From positions 1-64,000 of the forward strand of contig RJMB01000013.1 in the NCBI GenBank assembly GCA_003725585.1: a stretch of DNA of 64,000 bases, in the 5' to 3' direction. How positions within the stretch are numbered: position 1 is the stretch's first letter; every line of letters starts with the position of its first letter. Below the pieces are notes generated by a model, which ran no database searches, had not been told where the DNA came from, and saw nothing but the letters and a program-made list of their open reading frames with translations. The position numbers and the translations under genes were made by a program. The DNA is from Halostreptopolyspora alba (GTDB lineage: Bacteria > Actinomycetota > Actinomycetes > Streptosporangiales > Streptosporangiaceae). Positions 16,987 through 25,096 of this stretch are shown here, in pieces.

Positions 16987-18324
16987 TCAGAGGGACATCG
17001 CGGTCCGGTCCTCGCCCCACACGGTCAGCGAGCGCGTTCCCCAGGGGGTCCACTCGGCCGCCACGGTGGCGGGCCCGCCGCCGGTGACGGCGAGTAGCGT
17101 CCACGGCGGGCACTCGGCCGTGTGCAGGGGCAGGGCGGCGCCGGTGTCGTCGACGAGCGCCCATTCGGGGTCGCGGGCGACCCGGACGTCGGCGAGCACC
17201 ACCGGCCACGCGTCCAGCCAGGGGTCAACCGCGAGGACCTCCGCGTAGTGGCCCAGCGCCTCGGTCACGGATCCGCCGCCGGGAGGGCCGGCGTCCCCGC
17301 CACCGTGGGTCTCGGCGATGGTGGCCCGGTAGCCGTTGGGGTAGAACGCCACCTCGGCGTCGTGGACGGTTCCGGGCCGGAGGGCGGGTTTCGGTGCCTC
17401 GTTGGCGGCGGCGAAGGTCAGCGACAGCGCGGTGCGCCCACTGTGCTCGCCACGCAGCCACAGCCGGCGCGTGGTCAGCTTCGCCTCGTTGTCGGTGCTG
17501 TCGCGCTTGGCCAGCACTCGCCAGCGGTCACGCACCCGCTCGCCCGTGCGCAACACCTCCTCGCTCCGGAGCCCGAAGCCGATGCGTTCCCGGACGGCCG
17601 CGCGCGTGCGTTCGGGCAGGTCCCGCCCGTTCCGGTACCCGTTGATCAGCAGCCGCAGGAGAGCGAACTCCTCCAGCATCCGGTCGGGCCAGTCGGTCTC
17701 CAGGGCGGTGAGGGGCGCGAGCGCGTTGACCCGTCCGGCGGCGCCGCTCGCCTTGGCGTCCACGAGGCGCTGGCCCATGCGCGTCCAGTGCTCCCGCTTC
17801 CTGCGCGGCGCCTCGGCCAGTCCCGCCTCGACCTGGTCGGTGAGCCACAGCTCCAGCTCCTCGAGGCCGGAGGCGACGAGCTCCTCCCGTTCGCGCGCGG
17901 TCCTGTCGGCCTGCTTCGTGGCCTGCCGGCTCTGCTCGGCGGGCTTCTGGGACCTGCCGCGCGCCCTGGCGGCCCGGGATTCGAGCCACTCTCCGACCCA
18001 GGCCGGGCCGTCGTCGGGTCCGTCGACCTCGCCGGTGGCCCACAGGTACAGCACGGCCAGCGCGTGTTTGCACGGGAACTTACGGCTCGGGCAGCTGCAC
18101 TTGGACGCCGGGGCGTTCTCGCCGACCAGGTCCACGGCGGCCTGGTAGCGCTTGGCGCCGCTCCCCTCGCACTCGCCCCAAACGGCGGCCACCCCGCCGT
18201 CCGGTCCCGCGCGCCAGCCCCGCGTCGGCCAAGAGGCGGGCCTGGCGATCTTCAGCGCCCCCTTCGTCGAGGACGCGTCGGGTGACAGTGCCCAGACGTC
18301 GTCGACACTCCATCGCTCATTCAC
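16987..18324 (-). CDS. SWIM zinc-finger protein, first gene of the MoxR module
   Basis: About 445 residues. The SWIM zinc-binding motif CxCPSxxxPCKH is clear in SKCSCPSRKFPCKHALAVLYL near residues 77-97. A coiled, highly charged stretch follows (SRAARARGRSQKPAEQSRQATKQADRT region), then a helical domain and a C-terminal domain ending with a Trp-rich segment. SWIM domains bind DNA or protein. The GTG at 18324 (product MNERWSVDDVW) was chosen because upstream sequence is Arg-rich and unlike the family. It diverges from the PPOX gene at 18538. Confidence 0.88.
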   Translation of the reverse strand: MNERWSVDDVWALSPDASSTKGALKIARPASWPTRGWRAGPDGGVAAVWGECEGSGAKRYQAAVDLVGENAPASKCSCPSRKFPCKHALAVLYLWATGEVDGPDDGPAWVGEWLESRAARARGRSQKPAEQSRQATKQADRTAREREELVASGLEELELWLTDQVEAGLAEAPRRKREHWTRMGQRLVDAKASGAAGRVNALAPLTALETDWPDRMLEEFALLRLLINGYRNGRDLPERTRAAVRERIGFGLRSEEVLRTGERVRDRWRVLAKRDSTDNEAKLTTRRLWLRGEHSGRTALSLTFAAANEAPKPALRPGTVHDAEVAFYPNGYRATIAETHGGGDAGPPGGGSVTEALGHYAEVLAVDPWLDAWPVVLADVRVARDPEWALVDDTGAALPLHTAECPPWTLLAVTGGGPATVAAEWTPWGTRSLTVWGEDRTAMSL

Positions 18325-18537
18325 GGCGAGAAGCGTAGGAGGCGGCGACGACAATCGCGCCACGGTGCCCGCTACCCGCTTCGCGCGGAACCGACCGGAA
18401 GCGGCCGCCCGCGCGCGTCGACCAGCCCGGCGGTGACGGTGGATGGCGCGGGTCACCACAGGGCGCCGATGAGTTCCGGGGCGTCCAACGGTCATATCGG
18501 GTGAGGAGACATCGCCACCACGCGAAAGGGCGTGACC

Positions 18538-19047
18538 ATGGTCGACCCCGAGGTAGAGCTTGACGGGCGCTTCAGCGAGCCGAGCGCGGTGCCGCCACCG
18601 TGGTCCGACGTCGTCGACGTGCTAACACGGTCGGAGATGTTCTGGTTGTCCACCGTCCGGCGCACGGGACGGCCGCACGTGACCCCGATACCGGCCATGT
18701 GGCTCGACGGCGCGCTGCACTTCTGCACCGGCGCCGGTGAGCAGAAGGAACGGAACCTGGCGTCGGACCCGCGCTGCGTTCTCACCACCGGCACGAACGA
18801 GTTCCGGTCCGGGCTCGACGTCGTGGTGGAGGGGACCGCCGTCCGGGTCACCGAGGAGCGTCGGCTCCACCGGCTGGCCACGTTGTGGGAGTCGAAGCTC
18901 GGGTGGCGCTTCGACGTCGCCGACAAAGCGTTCCGGGATCCCGGGGACCAGCGGGTGGCCCTGGTGTTCGGGGTGCCTCCGGAGAAGATTCTCGCCTTCG
19001 GCAAGGATCCCTACAGCCAGACGCGCTACCGGCTCCCGGCGGGGTGA
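18538..19047 (+). CDS. PPOX-class FMN/F420-dependent split-barrel protein
   Basis: 169 residues with the pyridoxamine-5'-phosphate-oxidase-like split barrel: FWLSTVRRTGRPHVTPIPAMWLDGALHFCTG, then EQKERNLASDPRCVLTTG, then a central strand with VVVEGTAVRV. Actinobacterial members of this group often use F420 or flavin to reduce small molecules; the cofactor here is not determinable from sequence. ATG 18538 is chosen because AAAGGG stands 7 nt upstream, whereas GTG 18532 would be only 1 nt away. Single gene, ending in a strong shared terminator. Confidence 0.85.
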   Translation: MVDPEVELDGRFSEPSAVPPPWSDVVDVLTRSEMFWLSTVRRTGRPHVTPIPAMWLDGALHFCTGAGEQKERNLASDPRCVLTTGTNEFRSGLDVVVEGTAVRVTEERRLHRLATLWESKLGWRFDVADKAFRDPGDQRVALVFGVPPEKILAFGKDPYSQTRYRLPAG

Positions 19048-19073
19048 GGCGGCACCGCGGCGGCCACCGCGCC

Positions 19074-19107
19074 GCGCCGGAGGGTGCCGCGCGGCACCCT
19101 CCGGCGC
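19074..19107. terminator. Bidirectional intrinsic-type terminator
   Basis: A perfect 15-bp stem (GCGCCGGAGGGTGCC, 19074-19088, with 19093-19107) and a GCGC loop, between the rightward PPOX gene and the leftward end of the inositol operon. Lacks a T-tract, as usual at this GC content. Confidence 0.85.
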
Positions 19108-19117
19108 ACCCGACCGT

Positions 19118-19984
19118 TCAGCCGACGAGTTCCCTGGTGACGCGTTCCAGGTTGGCGGCGCACGACTCGCGGGCGCGCTCCTCCCAGGCGAACACGCAGA
19201 CCGTGGCCACACCGTCGAAGCGCATCTCGCGCAGGGTTCCGAAGAACGCGTCCCAGTCCACCTCTCCTTGCCCGATGTCGAGATGCTGGTGCACCCGGGC
19301 GGGGGTCCCCGGCGGGTTCAGGATGTAGCGCAGCCCCGAGGACCCCTTGTGGTCGAAGACGTCCGCGATGTGCACGTGCCGCAGCTTGTCGCCGGCGTAG
19401 TGCAGCATTGCGCGGATGTCGGCGCCCGGGGCGTCACCGGAGAGGTGGAAGGTGTGCGGCGCGCAGTAGACGTAGTTCACCCACGGCTTGTTGATCGCGC
19501 GCACCAGGTCCACCCCTGGCCCGTTGACCTCGCAGAAGTCGTCGGGGTGTGGTTCGAGGTTGAGCGAGATCCCCTCGCGCTCGAACACGGGCAGCAGCTC
19601 CTCCATCGACTTCCAGAAGGCGGCCTCGCTCTCGGCGGCACGCTCCGGGCGCCCGTTGAACTCGGAGTTCATCAGCGTGCACCCCAACTCCACGGCGACC
19701 TCGATCATCCGTCGCCAGTAGCGCACCGCCGCCTGACGCTCCTCCTCGTCGGGACCGGACCATCGGTACAGGGGCAGGATGCTCGCCAGTTCGACTCCGG
19801 TCTCGCGGAGCGCCTTCCCGAGCTCGGCCACGCGGTCGTCGTCGGCGCGCGGATGCAGGAAGAACGGCATGAAATCCTCGCGTGGCGACAGTTCGATGTG
19901 GTCGTATCCGAGGTCGGCGACCGTGCGCACCATCTCCGGCACCGGGAGCGCGCGGAACATCGTGGGGTCCAGGGCGATCTTCAC
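19118..19984 (-). CDS. IolH-like sugar phosphate isomerase/epimerase (TIM barrel)
   Basis: 288 residues of the xylose-isomerase-like TIM-barrel family. It begins MKIALDPTMFRALPVPEMVR and has metal-ligand candidates in NLEPHPDDFCEVNGP, HIADVFDHKG and HQHLDIGQGEVDWD. The opening pattern matches IolH-type proteins of inositol clusters, whose exact reaction is not settled. It is the last gene of the inositol operon, 12 bp after iolG, with AAGGAG 8 nt before its GTG. Assignment to IolH rather than IolI is tentative. Confidence 0.85.
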   Translation of the reverse strand: MKIALDPTMFRALPVPEMVRTVADLGYDHIELSPREDFMPFFLHPRADDDRVAELGKALRETGVELASILPLYRWSGPDEEERQAAVRYWRRMIEVAVELGCTLMNSEFNGRPERAAESEAAFWKSMEELLPVFEREGISLNLEPHPDDFCEVNGPGVDLVRAINKPWVNYVYCAPHTFHLSGDAPGADIRAMLHYAGDKLRHVHIADVFDHKGSSGLRYILNPPGTPARVHQHLDIGQGEVDWDAFFGTLREMRFDGVATVCVFAWEERARESCAANLERVTRELVG

Positions 19985-19996
19985 GGGGAGGTCTCC

Positions 19997-21019
19997 TTAC
20001 GTCTCGTCGGCGGCTCGCTCGTAGAGGTCCGGACGGTCCCCGACACCGGCGCCGACGAGGTCGCCGGAGTGCAGTGCGCGCACGGTGGCGTCGCCGATCA
20101 TCGCCGCGGCGTAGCCGTCCCACGCGCTGGGGCCGGCGGCGCGCCCGGCGGCGACCGAGTCGACCCACTCCTGGATCTCCAGGTCGTAGGCCGCGCCGAA
20201 CCGGTCCTTCCAGTGCTGCGGTACGAGAGTGTGGGCACGCCCCTGGCTGCGCACGAGCGGCTGCTCGGGGTCGGCCAGCTGCACCGTGCCGGTCTCGCCG
20301 ACCACCTCACACCGGATGTCGTAGCCGTACTGGCAGTTCACGAACACCTCGACGTCGACGCGCGCCCCGCTGAGCATCTCGAAGAGCATGACCTGGGGGT
20401 CCTGCAGGTGGTCGAACCGACGGGTGGTCCGACGTGGCCTGAGCACCCGGGCCGAGGCGATCTCGTCGTCCAGCAGCCAGCGCACGGCGTCGATCTCGTG
20501 GATGGCGGTGTCGTGCGTGGCCATCTCCGAGTGGTAGGACTCGGGGACGGTCGGGTTGCGGTGCGCGCAGTGCGCCATCAGGGGGGTACCGATCTCTCCA
20601 GCTGCGACTGCGCGCCGCATCGCCCGGTACCCGGCGTCGTAACGGCGCATGAACCCCACCTGGACCAGACGCCGGCCGTGCCGGGTCTCGGCGTCGACGA
20701 TCCGCACACAGTCCTCGATGGTGGTCGCCAGGGGTTTCTCGCAGAACACCGGCGTGCCCGCGTCGATCGCGGCGAGCACCGACTCGGCGTGCGCCGGCCC
20801 CCAGGAGGCGACGAGCACCGCGTCGACGTCGGCGGCCCCGATCACCTCACGGCCGGACGGCGCCACCCGCGCCCCGGCGGACGCGGCCACCTCCGCGGCC
20901 CTGTCGGTGTCGATATCGGTCACCGCCGTCACCTCGGCGCCGTTCACCACCGAGGTGAGGCGACGGACGTGGTCGGCTCCGATCATCCCCGCGCCGACCA
21001 CTCCGACCTTGACGGTCAT
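19997..21019 (-). CDS. iolG: Inositol 2-dehydrogenase (Gfo/Idh/MocA family)
   Basis: 340 residues. The Rossmann motif GVVGAGMIGADHV lies at the N-terminus, followed by the CEKPLA motif with its conserved Lys and the catalytic-region segment HDTAIHEIDAVRWLL containing the Asp/His pair of inositol dehydrogenases. It oxidises myo-inositol (or a stereoisomer) to the inosose with NAD. The frame stays open upstream into the ABC ATPase gene, but the ATG at 21019 has a strong GGGAGGAGG just upstream and begins exactly at the Rossmann fold, so I use it. A second homologue lies at 32606-33613. Confidence 0.92.
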   Translation of the reverse strand: MTVKVGVVGAGMIGADHVRRLTSVVNGAEVTAVTDIDTDRAAEVAASAGARVAPSGREVIGAADVDAVLVASWGPAHAESVLAAIDAGTPVFCEKPLATTIEDCVRIVDAETRHGRRLVQVGFMRRYDAGYRAMRRAVAAGEIGTPLMAHCAHRNPTVPESYHSEMATHDTAIHEIDAVRWLLDDEIASARVLRPRRTTRRFDHLQDPQVMLFEMLSGARVDVEVFVNCQYGYDIRCEVVGETGTVQLADPEQPLVRSQGRAHTLVPQHWKDRFGAAYDLEIQEWVDSVAAGRAAGPSAWDGYAAAMIGDATVRALHSGDLVGAGVGDRPDLYERAADET

Positions 21020-21048
21020 CTCTTCCTCCTCCCGCCGGGCGGTGGACG

Positions 21049-21924
21049 CTACGTCCATCCCGGCGTGCTGTCGTGCAGGGGGTCCACCGTGGGCAGCTGG
21101 CCACGCTCCAGCTCGTGCTCCAACGCGTCGAGCTCGGCGCCGCCGGCCATGTGGTGGGTCAGGTCCTCCAGTGACAGCTCGGAGCGAGGCGCGTCGAACT
21201 CCACCTCGCCCAGCTTGATCACCACGAAGTGGTCGCCGACCATGTACGCGTGGTGCGGGTTGTGGGTGATGAAGACGACGCCCAGCCCGGCGTCGCGCGC
21301 GGCGTTGACATACTTCAGCACCACGCCCGACTGCTTGACGCCCAGCGCGGCGGTGGGCTCGTCGAGGATCAGCACCCGCGCGCCGAAGTAGATCGCGCGG
21401 GCGATGGCCAGGACCTGTTTCTGCCCGCCGGAGAGGTTCTGCACCGGCATGTCGATGCTGGGCAGGTCGATGCCCATCTTCTGGAGCTCCTGGTCGCAGA
21501 TCGCGCGCATGCGACCGATGTCGAGGCGGCGCAGGGGGCCGAACCCGGTGCTCAGCTCCGACCCGAGGAAGAAGTTCCGCCACACGGGCATCAGCTGCAC
21601 GATCGCCAGGTCCTGGTACACGGTGGCGATGCCGTGGTCGAGCGCCTCCCGCGGCGAGGAGAACCGTACCGGTTTCCCGTCGACCCGGTACTCCCCCTCG
21701 GTGGACCCGTGCAGCCCGGCGATGATCTTGATCAGTGTGGACTTGCCGGCGCCGTTGTCACCCAGGATGCAGGTAACCTCGCCGGTGCCGACCTTCAGGT
21801 CGATCCCGGAGAGCGCGCGGACGTTGCCGAAGGACTTGCCCACACCGCGCAGCTCCACGATCGGGTCCGAACCCTCGGGTTCGCGAGGGCGCGGTGGGTC
21901 GGTGTGTGTGGTCATCGCGGACAT
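21049..21924 (-). CDS. Sugar ABC transporter ATPase, single-domain
   Basis: 291 residues with one nucleotide-binding domain: Walker [12 protein letters not shown] loop YQDLA, signature [14 protein letters not shown], Walker [13 protein letters not shown] loop ITHN. Most carbohydrate ATPases of this (CUT2) class carry two fused domains; this is a single-domain form like FrcA and so should act as a homodimer. It is the ATPase of the inositol importer with the permease (7 bp upstream) and the binding lipoprotein. Confidence 0.93.
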   Translation of the reverse strand: MSAMTTHTDPPRPREPEGSDPIVELRGVGKSFGNVRALSGIDLKVGTGEVTCILGDNGAGKSTLIKIIAGLHGSTEGEYRVDGKPVRFSSPREALDHGIATVYQDLAIVQLMPVWRNFFLGSELSTGFGPLRRLDIGRMRAICDQELQKMGIDLPSIDMPVQNLSGGQKQVLAIARAIYFGARVLILDEPTAALGVKQSGVVLKYVNAARDAGLGVVFITHNPHHAYMVGDHFVVIKLGEVEFDAPRSELSLEDLTHHMAGGAELDALEHELERGQLPTVDPLHDSTPGWT

Positions 21925-21931
21925 CTCTCAC

Positions 21932-22999
21932 TCATCTCTTGTTCGCCTGCGTGCGGACCCACGAGTTGACCAACACCGCCGTCAGCAGCATCGCGCCGAC
22001 GAAGAACATCACCCAGTTGTTGTCCCACCCGGCGTAGACGATGCCCTGCTTGGTCATGCCGTAGATGAACGCGCCGATCACGGCGCCGATCACGGTGCCG
22101 TAGCCGCCGGTGAGCAGACAGCCGCCCACCACCGCGGCCATGATGTAGAGCAGCTCGTTTCCGACACCCTCGCCCGACTGCACGGTGTTGAACTTGAACA
22201 GCATGTGCATCCCGACGAACCACGCCATGAAGCCGACGGTCATGAACAGGCCGACCTTGACCTTGTGCACCGGGACGCCGACGGCGCGGGCGCTCTCCCT
22301 GTTGCCGCCGACCGCGTAGATCCAGTTGCCGACCCGGGTCCGCATGAGCACCCAGGTGGCCACGGCGGCGAACACCAACCACCAGATGACGGTGGCCCGC
22401 AGGTTGAACCCCGCGATGTCGAACTCCGAGGCGAAGACGAGCCGCGCGGAGTCGAACCCGTCCATGTTGGAGATGTTCTGGGTGGCCACGCCGCCGGTGA
22501 TCAGCTTCGTGACGGCCACGTTGATTCCCTGGAGCATCAGGAACATCGACAGTGTGATCAGGAAGCTGGGAACGCGCGTGCGTATCAGCAGCAGCCCGTT
22601 GACGAACCCGATCCCCACCGAGACCAGGAGGGCGACCGCGGCGCCCACCCACACGTTGGTGCTGAGCTGGTAGCTGAACATGCCGGCGGTGATCGCCGAG
22701 GTGATCACCGCGACGCCGGCGGAGAGGTCGAACTCCCCGCCGATCATCAGCAGCGCCACGGCGATGGCCATCAGCCCGATCATCGAGCTGGCGTAGAGCA
22801 CGGTGGAGAACGAGGACGCCTGCCGGAACGGCTCCGCCACCGCGAAGAAGACGCTGAACACGACAACGGCGCCGATCAGCGAGCCGACCTCCGGACGTGA
22901 CAGGAAGCGCCGGAGTAGTGAGCGTTGGCCGACCCGAAGCGCCTTCTCTGAGCCGTTCCCCTCAGGGCTGGTCGCCCTGGGGGCCAGTGTCTGGCTCAT
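21932..22999 (-). CDS. Sugar ABC transporter permease (CUT2 family)
   Basis: 355 residues with 8-10 hydrophobic helices. The family motif GGEFDLSAGVAVITSAITAG and the cytoplasmic loop GGNRESARAVGV (EAA-like region contacting the ATPase) are clear. It pairs with the single-domain ATPase and the lipoprotein. Upstream in-frame sequence is low-complexity Ser/Thr and not conserved in this class; the ATG at 22999 (MSQTLAPRATS) is the chosen start, 7 bp after the lipoprotein stop. Probable substrate myo-inositol from context. Confidence 0.93.
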   Translation of the reverse strand: MSQTLAPRATSPEGNGSEKALRVGQRSLLRRFLSRPEVGSLIGAVVVFSVFFAVAEPFRQASSFSTVLYASSMIGLMAIAVALLMIGGEFDLSAGVAVITSAITAGMFSYQLSTNVWVGAAVALLVSVGIGFVNGLLLIRTRVPSFLITLSMFLMLQGINVAVTKLITGGVATQNISNMDGFDSARLVFASEFDIAGFNLRATVIWWLVFAAVATWVLMRTRVGNWIYAVGGNRESARAVGVPVHKVKVGLFMTVGFMAWFVGMHMLFKFNTVQSGEGVGNELLYIMAAVVGGCLLTGGYGTVIGAVIGAFIYGMTKQGIVYAGWDNNWVMFFVGAMLLTAVLVNSWVRTQANKR

Positions 23000-23006
23000 C
23001 GTCGGA

Positions 23007-23984
23007 TCACCGGGTCCCTTCCTCGGCGTACTCGGCGACCTCGTCGATGTTGTCCTCGTCGATGAACTCGGGGCCGGTGAGGACGGGCTCCTCACCACCG
23101 CCGGAGATGTTGCCGTTGGTGTTGTAGAGCCACAGCCCGTCGACGGCCAGGTAGCCCTGCAGGTAGGGCTGCTGGTCGACGGCCCATTCCACTTCGCCGT
23201 TCTGCAGCGCGCTCACCAGATCGCTGTTGGTGTCGAACGTGGCGACCGAGGCGTCGCTGCCCGCGTCGTCCACCGCGTCGATCGCGGTCATCGCGAACGG
23301 CGCGCCCAGCGTGACGACGTAGTCGATGGCCTCGTCCTCCTGGAGCTTGGCGGTGATCCCCGAGCTGACGTCCGGCATGCTGGAGCCGTCGACGTAGAGC
23401 GTCTCCGAGTCGCCGTCGAAGGACTCCTCCAGGGAGGAGCACCGTTCCTCCAGGGCGACGTGGCCCTGCTCCTGGATCACGCACAGCGCCTTCTGGGCGT
23501 CGACCTCGTTGAGCCGATCGCCGAACGCCTTACCGGCGAGGGTCTCGTCGGTGCCGAAGTACTCCAGCAGGCCGGCCTCCTCCCAGTGGTCGATGCCGGA
23601 GTTCAGTCCGACCACCGGGATGCCGGCCTCGTTGGCGGCGTCGATCGCGCCCTGCAGGGCGTCCGGCTTCGCCAGGGTCACGGCGATGCCGTCGACATCC
23701 CTGTCCACCGCGTTCCGGATGAGCGTGGCCTGCTCCCCGGCTTCGGGGTTGGAGGCGTAGTCGAGTGTGATGTCGCTCTTGGCGGCCGCGTCCTCCGCGC
23801 CGGCGCGGACGATGTCCCAGAAGGTGTCGCCCTCGACCTCGTGGGTGATCATCGCGATGGTCATTTCCGGGGTTTCGACGTCGCCACCCCCCTCGGCCTG
23901 TTGTCCGCCCTCCTCACTGCATGCGGTGACCACCAGCGCGAGGCCGCCCGCGGCGGCCAGTAGGCTGAACAGTTTGCGGTTCAT
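23007..23984 (-). CDS. Sugar-binding lipoprotein of ABC transporter
   Basis: 325 residues. A lipoprotein signal peptide with lipobox LVVTAC (Cys at residue 22) is followed by an acidic linker and a periplasmic-binding-protein fold of the ribose/inositol class (Peripla_BP_4): EVEGDTFWDIVRAGAEDAA, IAVTLAKPDALQGAIDAANEAGIPVVGLNSG, GTDETLAGKAFG, AVDQQPYLQGYLAV. It captures the sugar outside the cell for the permease. A 148-bp gap on its upstream side may hold an extra promoter for the transporter genes. Confidence 0.93.
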   Translation of the reverse strand: MNRKLFSLLAAAGGLALVVTACSEEGGQQAEGGGDVETPEMTIAMITHEVEGDTFWDIVRAGAEDAAAKSDITLDYASNPEAGEQATLIRNAVDRDVDGIAVTLAKPDALQGAIDAANEAGIPVVGLNSGIDHWEEAGLLEYFGTDETLAGKAFGDRLNEVDAQKALCVIQEQGHVALEERCSSLEESFDGDSETLYVDGSSMPDVSSGITAKLQEDEAIDYVVTLGAPFAMTAIDAVDDAGSDASVATFDTNSDLVSALQNGEVEWAVDQQPYLQGYLAVDGLWLYNTNGNISGGGEEPVLTGPEFIDEDNIDEVAEYAEEGTR

Positions 23985-24132
23985 GGCGAGAACCTCTCGT
24001 GTGTTCCGTGACGCGTGATGCGTGTCTTGTTGGTGCTTCTCGTGGTCGCGTGAACGACTTGCGGGGGGCTCCGGACGGGGGCCGTGCGGAGTCAGCGCGC
24101 CCGGCCCGGGCCCGGCTTCGAAACGAGGGATG
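23985..24132. other. 148-bp gap inside inositol operon
   Basis: The only gap over 30 bp between the operon's catabolic half and its transport half. It contains a GC-rich self-complementary stretch near 24099-24117 (GCGCCCGGCCCGGGCCCGG), which could act as an attenuator or RNA stabiliser, and could also host a second promoter. No clear promoter was found by eye. Confidence 0.35.
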
Positions 24133-25068
24133 TCATGCCTTCTGGTGCCGCGCCCCCAGACCGCAGGAGTTCAGGTACCGCCGGGTGCGGATCGCGACCG
24201 GCTGCGGCACGTCGAAGTCGCACGGGTACAGGTCCTGCTCGACGATCACGAACACCCGCGCGTCGACCTCTCTGAGGGCGTCGATGACGCTGTCGGGGGC
24301 CGGTTCGCCCGCGGGCGGCTCGACACAGACACCGCGTTTGACCGCCTCGCCGAACGAGAGGTCCTCCGCACGGACCTGGGCGAGTACCTCGGGGTCCATC
24401 TGCTTGATGTGGACGTAGTCCACCCGTTCGGAGTAACGGCGGATCAGGTCGACGGCGTCACCGCCGCCGTAGGCGACGTGTCCGGTGTCCAGGCACAGGG
24501 AGACGTAGTCGGGGTTGGTGCCGTCGAGGAACCGCTCGATCTCGGGCTGCGACTGGATGTGGCTGTCGGCGTGCGAGTGCAGGCAGAGCCGCACGTCGTA
24601 GTCGTTCAGCAGTATCTTGCCGAGCTCGTTGGCGCCGCGGTGCACCGTCCGCCAGGCGTCCTCCGGCAGCTCCGGCGACTCGGTGAACCGGCCGGTCTTC
24701 TCGTCGCGGTACATCGGCGGGATGAACACCAGGTGGTGCGCGCCCACGGCGCGGGTGAGCGCGGCGACCTTGCGGATCGTGGCGAGCGTGTCGTCCCAGG
24801 CGTCCGCGCGGTGCAGCGCGCCGAACGCGGTGCCGCCAGAGACCCGCAGGCCGCGTCGGTCGACCTCCGCGGCGAGCCGGCTCGGGTCGGTGGGCAGGTA
24901 GCCGTAGGGGCCGAGCTCCAGCCAGGAGTATCCGGCGCCGGCCAGCTCGTCCAGGAACCGGTACCACGGGGTCTGGTGCTCGTCGTCCGGAAACCACACG
25001 CCCCAAGAGTCGGGGGCCGATCCCAGGACCAGGTTGTCGGCGGGCTCAGCGCCGGTGGGGGTACTCAA
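24133..25068 (-). CDS. IolE-like TIM-barrel protein (inosose dehydratase/isomerase)
   Basis: 311 residues of the AP-endonuclease-2/xylose-isomerase-like barrel. It starts with the distinctive GSAPDSWGVWFPDD, then has likely metal sites in CLHSHADSHIQSQ, LCLDTGHVAYGGGD and YVHIKQMDPE, and FVIVEQDLYPCDFDVPQP near the end. In actinobacterial inositol clusters proteins of this type are assigned to inosose dehydratase (IolE) or an isomerase; which of the two cannot be decided here. It lies 28 bp after iolA within the operon. Confidence 0.85.
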   Translation of the reverse strand: MSTPTGAEPADNLVLGSAPDSWGVWFPDDEHQTPWYRFLDELAGAGYSWLELGPYGYLPTDPSRLAAEVDRRGLRVSGGTAFGALHRADAWDDTLATIRKVAALTRAVGAHHLVFIPPMYRDEKTGRFTESPELPEDAWRTVHRGANELGKILLNDYDVRLCLHSHADSHIQSQPEIERFLDGTNPDYVSLCLDTGHVAYGGGDAVDLIRRYSERVDYVHIKQMDPEVLAQVRAEDLSFGEAVKRGVCVEPPAGEPAPDSVIDALREVDARVFVIVEQDLYPCDFDVPQPVAIRTRRYLNSCGLGARHQKA

Positions 25069-25096
25069 TGTCTGCCTCCTCGGAAGGTGCTGGTGC

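Noticed and set aside
21020-21583. N-terminal extension of iolG into the ABC ATPase gene
   Set aside because: It reads a different frame of the ATPase and there is an excellent ribosome site at the internal ATG 21019.
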